This document shows positions 58,580 to 64,000 of a stretch of DNA of 64,000 nt, piece after piece. The DNA comes from Neopusillimonas aromaticivorans (GTDB lineage: Bacteria > Pseudomonadota > Gammaproteobacteria > Burkholderiales > Burkholderiaceae_B). Numbering within the stretch: position 1 is the stretch's first letter; each line of letters begins with the position of its first letter. Both the position numbers and the translations under genes were made by a program. A model generated the notes under the pieces. The model made no database searches and was not told the DNA's origin. It saw only the letters and a list, made by a program, of their open reading frames with translations. The DNA is taken from NCBI RefSeq assembly GCF_030344915.1, contig NZ_CP128233.1:2976001-3040000 (forward strand), written 5' to 3'.

Positions 58580-59123
58580 TTATATTCCGTCTTTGGACAA
58601 TGGCCCATAACTTTTGCTGATAAAGGCCACTTCATCAATACCCCGGCGCTGGTTGATCACCAGGGTCAGCGTAAATAAAAGTTGCACATCAGGTTGCACA
58701 AACGGGGCAAAACGTCGGGTACGGTTTTGCCTTCTTGTTCAACCCTGACCATCGCGCGGATCGCTTTTTTAGCGGCTGACCGGGCCAGATGCAAATGTGG
58801 AACAGGTAGTGTGCCGCGTGGCAGAACAAAGCCCTTCAAGCGCTCGGCTACTTCCATGCGGTAATGATTCAGGCGTGACTGCAGCCAGGCAATGTCCTGT
58901 TCATCCACAGCCAGGCGCCCCTTATTGATCCGTTCACATGAAAGGCCAGGGGCTGTAGCCGGTCAAGATCGGCTGCAATATCGGGCATGTCGGTCGGGGT
59001 ATGCGACCACGCGGCACCAATGTGGCCGCACAGCTCATCGGTGATGACTTCGAAGTCACACAGCACCGAGGTTTCATGGATGAAGGGGTAGCACACTTCA
59101 TCGAAATTACGGCTGGGTTTCAT
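58580..59123 (-). CDS. Putative ATP:cob(I)alamin adenosyltransferase (PduO-like)
   Basis: About 181 residues after two one-base repairs (C4 58918-58921; A4 58677-58680). The second repair extends the C-terminus past a false stop at 58666 to LLFTLTLVINQRRGIDEVAF and the stop at 58580. The core resembles PduO-type adenosyltransferases: VITDELCGHIGAAW, DIAWLQSRLNHYR, GFVLPRGTLPVPHLHLARSAAKKAIRAMVRV. The N-terminal TRTGDxGTT motif is not seen, so the identity is tentative. Last gene after btuD, which fits a role in converting imported cobalamin to the coenzyme. Confidence 0.58.
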
Positions 59124-59142
59124 GGCAGGAATAGTCCAGGGT

Positions 59143-59200
59143 TCATGGAAAAGGTGATCCGGTCAAGAGCGTTCCATCCGTCATGGAAAAGGTGATCCGG
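59143..59200. repeat. 20-bp direct repeat upstream of the adenosyltransferase gene
   Basis: TCATGGAAAAGGTGATCCGG occurs exactly at 59143-59162 and 59181-59200, in the btuD/adenosyltransferase gap. The 38-base period suggests a local duplication. Confidence 0.85.
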
Positions 59201-59240
59201 GCAGCATGGTGCAGACCGCCGGTCGACAATAGCCTGCATC

Positions 59241-60050
59241 TTATGCAACAGGCCTGTGGAAGCGGGCGGATACGACCGGGGGTTGTGCGGTCAGGTCGAC
59301 ATGAACCGGAACCCCGAAGACCTGGCTTAACAGAGATTCGGTCAATACGTCGGCCGGTGTGCCGCTGGCCTGGCTGACGCCGTTTTGCAGCAACAGCAGC
59401 TGGTCGCAGTAGTGGGCGGCCAGGGCCAGGTCATGGATGGCAATGATCACGATGTGGCCTGCATTGGCGTAGGTGCGCAGGCAGTCCATGACGACCTGCT
59501 GGTAGTACAGGTCCAGGCTGGCAGTGGGCTCATCGGCAATCAGGATGCGGGGCTGTCCGGCCAGCACGCGCGCCAGCCAGACCCGGGCGCGCTCACCGCC
59601 CGACAGCCGGTCGATACGGGCGGTGGCCAAAGTCTCGATGCCGGTTGCGCGCATGGCGTTGGCGATGGCGGTGGTATCGTTGTCGCCCCAGGGCAGCCGC
59701 CCCAGGCTGACCACATCGTGAACCGACAGCGGCCAGACACTGTTGGTTTGCTGGGGGAGCAGGCCCATGCAGCGCGCGCGTTCGCGTGGCGACAGGGCAG
59801 TCAGATCAGTGTCGTCAAGATGGCTCCGGCCAGTGTGTGGCAACAGACCTGTCAGGCAATGCAGCAAGGTCGATTTGCCGGCGCCGTTCGGCCCGATGAT
59901 ACCCAGAATCTGTCCTGCATTAACCGAAAAATTGATGTCATGCAGACGCGGATCCAAAGACAGAGCCTGTGCGCTCAGGCGGGGTGGCGAGGTAAGCGCC
60001 TGCGCGTCCAGACCCCGCGTCTTCAACTGGCGTGCGTCGATTACAGCCAT
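59241..60050 (-). CDS. btuD: Cobalamin/siderophore-type ABC transporter ATPase (BtuD-like)
   Basis: 269 residues. Walker A GPNGAGKST (53-61), Q-loop LLPQQTNSVWPLSVHDVVSLGR, signature LSGGERARVWLARVL, Walker B ILIADEPTASLDLYYQ, switch IHDLALAAHYCDQ. The arrangement is that of the FecCD/BtuCD type II importers. Start overlaps the btuC end by 10 bases. Intact. Confidence 0.9.
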   Translation of the reverse strand: MAVIDARQLKTRGLDAQALTSPPRLSAQALSLDPRLHDINFSVNAGQILGIIGPNGAGKSTLLHCLTGLLPHTGRSHLDDTDLTALSPRERARCMGLLPQQTNSVWPLSVHDVVSLGRLPWGDNDTTAIANAMRATGIETLATARIDRLSGGERARVWLARVLAGQPRILIADEPTASLDLYYQQVVMDCLRTYANAGHIVIIAIHDLALAAHYCDQLLLLQNGVSQASGTPADVLTESLLSQVFGVPVHVDLTAQPPVVSARFHRPVA

Positions 60051-61028
60051 TGCTTGCGCTCCTTCCAGATCAGCCAGAACAGCAGCGGGGCACCGATCAG
60101 GGCGGTCAGCACACCCAGTTTCAGTTCTCGGCCCGGTGGCAGCAGGCGCACGCAGATGTCGGCGGCGCAGACCAGGGTTGCGCCCATCAGGGCTGACGGC
60201 ACCAGCAGACGGTCGGGCCGATAGCCCACAAAGGGGCGCACCAGATGGGGGACGATCAGGCCGACAAAGCCGATGTTGCCGGCAACCGCGACCGAGGCAC
60301 CCACCAGCAGCGCGGCGCCCAGTACGACGTGTCGGCTGCCGCGGGCGAAGTTCAGCCCCAGGCTTTGCGCGACAGGTTCGCCAAGGCTCAGGGCAACCAG
60401 CAGCCGACGCTGGCGCCAGACCATCAGGCCGCCCAGCAACAGGGCGGGCAGTAAAACGACCAGATGATCCAGGCCACGTTCAGAGACAGAACCCAGCAGC
60501 CAGAACACCAGTTCCTGCATGGCATAGGGGTTAGGCGCAAAATTCAGTACAGCCGCCAGAGCGGCGCCCGTGACGGTTGAAATGGCCAGGCCGGCCAGAA
60601 TCACGGTGGAGGCCTGGGCCGTGCCGGCCAGCCACAGCATCAGGATCAGTGCGATGCCGGCACCGGCCAGGCCAGCGGCAGCGGGTGCCATTTCGCCCAA
60701 TTGGGGAAACAGGCCGAAATAGAATACGGTCGCCGCGCCCAGCGCTGCCCCTTGGCTGGCCCCGGTAATGCCGGGGTCGGCCAGCGGGTTGCGCAATAAG
60801 CCCTGAAGGGCTGCCCCGCTCAGGCCCAGGGCTGCGCCAACCGCCAGTGCCAGCGCCGTACGGGGCAGGCGGATGTCACCGAGGATCAGGGCGGCCGGTG
60901 TCGTTGCACCCGTCAGCCAGTCACCCAGTGCCGGCGAGGACATCGACCGGGGTCGAGCCGATGCCCAGGGATAGTGCGGCAGTGGACAGCATGATCAAGA
61001 CGCTTGTCGGTATCGCCCATGTGGTCAT
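60041..61028 (-). CDS. btuC: Cobalamin/siderophore-type ABC permease (BtuC/FecCD family)
   Basis: About 329 residues, ten predicted helices. LGDIRLPRTALALAVGAALG, LSGAALQGLLRNPLADPGITG (family motif), GNIGFVGLIVPHLVRPFVG, and a C-terminal IGAPLLFWLIWKERKQ. The N-terminus (MTTWAIPTSVLIML, start 61028) is in another frame; the break near CCC 60923-60925 needs one base fewer or two more, joining STPVDVLAGTG to DWLTGATTP. Confidence 0.9.
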
Positions 61029-61087
61029 ACGTTTCTTGGCGAGAGTGTCTGGATGAATGGCGCTGTGTGTACGATTGTCTTGCGGGT

Positions 61088-62087
61088 TCAAGGCAGCTTC
61101 CGTCGCAGTTCGTCAACCAGGCCCCAGGTCCAGGGTCCCGGGCATTGCCAGCGCCAGTAGTCGGTTGTCAACCAGCGGTCGGGTGGCAGACTGTGGCGCA
61201 GGGCCGGGTGTTCTGAAAAACGGTTGGCAAGGGCATTTCCCGATGTCGATGCCCAGAGCACCGCATCGGGTGGATCGGTCACTATGCGTTCCAGATCCAG
61301 TTGCTGGTAGCCGGGTACTTGCAGGTAATTGTGCCAGCCCGCACGCGTCAACACATCGTGTTCAAACGTGTGTGTGCCCGTGCCGATGCCGTTGGCACCC
61401 AGCAAAAGCAAGCGCGGCCCGGGTGGCTTTTCCTGTATTGCCCATGCGTTGCCTTGACTTTTGGGCAGTGCCTTGTTCCGGTCGGGCGGGGTGTATCGGC
61501 GGTCAAGCCCGTTGTGTTATCGGATGGCTGCAGGTCGTGTCGGCCCGGATGCGCCAGATCAGCGGGTTTGCCGAGCAACCGCAGTGTTTTCAGCTCGTAG
61601 CTGCGGATAGCGTCAAGACTGGTGGGCAGAGGCAAAACCTCGACACGAAACCCAAGCGTTTTCAGTCGGTTGCGCAGTGTAATGGCGTTGTACTCTCCGG
61701 CCAGAATCAGGTCGGGCTTGAGTTCGATGATGCGTTCCAGCGTACCGTCGTGGTGCGGCCAGGCGTGTTGCAGCCCCTCGGGCCGGTAGCGTGGCTGCAG
61801 GGCGAAACGGCCGCCACCTGTTCGGCGTCGGCATGTTGCGCCAGGATCCAGTCCGTGCACAGGTCCAGTGAAACGATGCGCTTTGGTACGGCGATGGCGG
61901 CCTCTGATGGTATTTCGGACAGCTGGGTGGCCTGTGTTTGTGTTTCAGGCAGATGCACGCTGGCCATTACCGATGGTGCTGACCAGACCATTATGCCGGA
62001 CAGGCCGATTGCAGCCAGCCGTGCACCGCAATGACGGTGCGCGGCTGTCAGCCGAGGAGGTTCAGAACCGGTATTCGGCGCTGGCAT
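61088..62087 (-). CDS. btuF: Cobalamin/siderophore-type periplasmic binding protein (BtuF-like)
   Basis: About 333 residues. Signal segment HCGARLAAIGLSGIMVWSAP, then PKRIVSLDLCTDWILAQHA, the LERIIELKPDLILAGEYN motif, VEVLPLPTSLDAIRSYELK, and a C-terminal lobe TFEHDVLTRAGWHNY...LERIVTDPPDAVLW. Breaks at AAA 61805-61807 and CCC 61508-61510, one base each; the second restores GLDRRYTPPDRNKALPKSQG. Start 62087 overlaps the btuB stop by 26 bases, but a later start is possible. Confidence 0.85.
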
Positions 62088-64000
62088 AAACGGTGCGACG
62101 CGTTTCGGGGTAGGCGTTGAAGCTGGAGTACGACCCGTTGACGATACCGTAGGAATAGTACTTTTCGTCAAACAGGTTGTTGACCCCGGCGGCCAGTCGC
62201 CAGTTGCCGATTTCGTGCATGATTTTCAGGTCGGTAACGGTGTATGAAGGCATTTTGCGGAATCGATTGGCCTGGTCGTTGTCGTAGCGCTGGCCGCCTA
62301 CGTATTGCACATTCAACGACGCCCGTGTGCTGCCGGTAATTTGCCAGCCGACATTCAACCCGATACGGTCTTTGGGTACCATGGGGACGTCGTTGCCGGT
62401 GACGTTGACACCGCCGTATGTCCCTTCCCGGAAGGTGGCTTGGGTACGGGTGTAGCGGGCGGCGACATCAACATTTTTCCACACCTGCACGCGGCCTTCC
62501 AGCTCCAGGCCCTGATGGCGGGTGGGCGACAGGTTCATGGTGCTCCAGGTCAGATTGTTGTAATGAATCTCGTTGTTCACGTCCATGCGGAACAGACTCA
62601 CGCGCAGTGCGGCGATGCGATGTTTCCATTCCAGGCCGATTTCGTGGTCGTGTGAGGTTTGAGGCTTGAGCATTTCGGCGCAAGGCGCAAAGCTGCAATA
62701 GTTCTCATTGATGTTGGCAACCCGAAAGCTGCGGCCGGTACGGGCATAGGCCGAAAAGCCCAGGCCCAGAGCCTGCTGCAAGGCGATTTCGTGGGCCGTC
62801 AGACGGGCGGTTGTACTGCGGTCAGCCACGAACGGCGTCCATTGGCGCTGATGCTGGTCAATGAACTCACGGCGCAAGCCCAGGCTTAGTCGTGTGCCGG
62901 TGGGGAAATTGATTTCGTTGCGGGCGTAGACAGCCTTGTTTTCCTGACGGCCACGTTCGTCCAGGGTTGAGTAGAACCCGGTGGCCTGCATCGAGCTGTC
63001 GAATGTCCATTCGCTCCAGTCTGCACCGACGGTGAAGGTGTTCTCGGTGTCACCCCATTTGTTTTTAAGCAGCAGGCGCGGCGATACCGTGACCACGTGA
63101 CCATCGGTTTTACGAGATCGGGAGCCCCAAAGGTCTTGGTAAAAGGAGGTCTCGGTTTTGTCGCGGTAGCTGGCGTCCAGTGCCAGGGTGACTGCCCCCA
63201 GGTTTTTTCGGCGCGCAGGGCGTACAGGTGGCCACGACTGTTCAGATAGTCGTCGGGGTTGCGTGTGCCGCGCCGGTCCGTCTTCAGCTCCGCTTCAGTG
63301 CGGGCGCCAGGCAGGCGGGTTTTCTGGTTGTCAGCGGTAAATGACAGGGCAACATAGTCTTTCTGGTTGCCGAATCGCAGTTCGCCGCTGACGTTATCGG
63401 TTTTGGCACGGTTTTTGTCCCGATAGTTGTCGGATTCGTAATGCTGGGCGTCAAGCCGCATGCCCCAGTGTTCACCACCGACCTGGATGCCGCCGCGCGC
63501 ATCGCGTGAGTTGTGGCTGCCGGCCTGGCCGAACAGGTAGCCGCCCAGGGGCTGCCGATGGGCGATTTGGTGATGATGTTGATGGTACCGGCGGTGGCAC
63601 CGCTGCCGTATTGAACAGCTCCGGATCCGCGCAGGATTTCAATGCGTTCGATGGATTCGATGGGGATGGAAGACAGGCGTGCGGTGCCGCCTTCGAAGTC
63701 ACTCAGGCGCTGGCCGTTGAGCAGGACCAGGGTGTTCTGGTCACCGGTCATGCCGAATCCGCGCAGGTCCAGGGGAGTCTGGCAGGCCGGTGAAGTTGAT
63801 GCGGGTGTAGACGCCGCCCAGTTTGTTCAGAACTTCAGAGACATTGGTAGCGGTGCTGTCACGAATGTCGTCGGCGGTGATGACCTGGGTGGCAATCGGT
63901 TGGTCTTGTTTGGCCGACTCGAAGCGTGACGCGGTGACGACGATGGGTTCCAGCAGGCGTTCTGCGTTGGCCGATGTGAAAAGCGCCATCGACAGCAGGG
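62062..64000 (-). CDS. btuB: TonB-dependent outer-membrane receptor (BtuB-like, partial at right edge)
   Basis: Outer-membrane beta-barrel importer. The signal peptide is cut by the window end (…MALFTSANA); the mature part starts with a TonB box-like EPIVVTASRF, then the plug (LVLLNGQRLSDFE, IERIEILRGSGAVQYGSGATAGTINIITK) and barrel, ending YASAEYRF with the terminal Phe. Breaks near 63770-63784 (one extra or two lost), G4 63548-63551 and C5 63195-63199 (one lost each). Assignment to cobalamin rests on the btuFCD and adenosyltransferase neighbours; a siderophore or heme receptor is the alternative. Confidence 0.82.

Noticed and set aside
62062..64000. Cobalamin riboswitch controlling the btu operon in this window
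   Set aside because: The operon's 5' end lies beyond the right edge, and I see no B12-box-like sequence between the genes shown.

Overview
The window looks like a chromosome segment from a betaproteobacterium of the family Alcaligenaceae (Bordetella relatives). This rests on gene order (tyrB/uvrB, the isc operon, leuC-leuD-leuB-asd-fimV-truA, recJ with an rpfE-like partner), on an 86-residue second-type IF-1, and on the protein sequences. It is mostly housekeeping core. I see no rRNA, tRNA, prophage or CRISPR array.

Layout. 1-4790: lexA (cut by the left edge, with a perfect SOS box), tyrB, uvrB and a low-molecular-weight phosphotyrosine phosphatase. 4837-10368: iscR-iscS-iscU-iscA-hscB-hscA-fdx behind two tandem IscR-like sites. 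10569-13315: lysS and prfB, the latter with its +1 programmed frameshift. 13549-16600: ahpC-ahpF behind an OxyR-like site, then thpR. 16836-20287: sixA, infA, cytochrome b561, rssA and a LON-domain gene. 20347-24180: a three-gene aryl/acyl-CoA operon (CoA ligase, XRE-shikimate-kinase regulator, 3-hydroxyacyl-CoA dehydrogenase). 24269-29984: hsp20-lon and rpfE-like-recJ. 30026-37868: lolC-lolD, tatD-like, a flavin monooxygenase, comEC and a PHP phosphatase. 37907-39283: an Rpn/PD-(D/E)XK nuclease gene bracketed by copies of a repeat, one pair of which encloses a GC-rich palindromic element. 39284-48141: BPSS1780-like, thrB, dusA, CBS, yihY, DUF2069, selO, aroC and an M48 lipoprotein protease. 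48374-58477: leuCDB-asd-fimV-truA, a TRAP transporter pair and trpF. 58580-64000: a cobalamin-type uptake locus (btuB-btuF-btuC-btuD plus a likely adenosyltransferase), cut by the right edge.

A caution for every entry: about 45 reading-frame breaks occur in this window, nearly all at homopolymer runs and mostly explained by one lost base. They hit essential genes (lysS, prfB, asd, leuB, aroC) with perfect family similarity on both sides. I therefore read them as uncorrected sequence errors, not pseudogenes, and give full spans for these genes as single features. The one frame break that is certainly biological is the prfB recoding site at 13231-13246.

The most interesting accessory features are the CoA-ligase/BoxR-like operon with a TGCA-rich putative operator on its promoter, the Rpn repeat unit, and the TRAP pair sitting between truA and trpF without a receptor gene.
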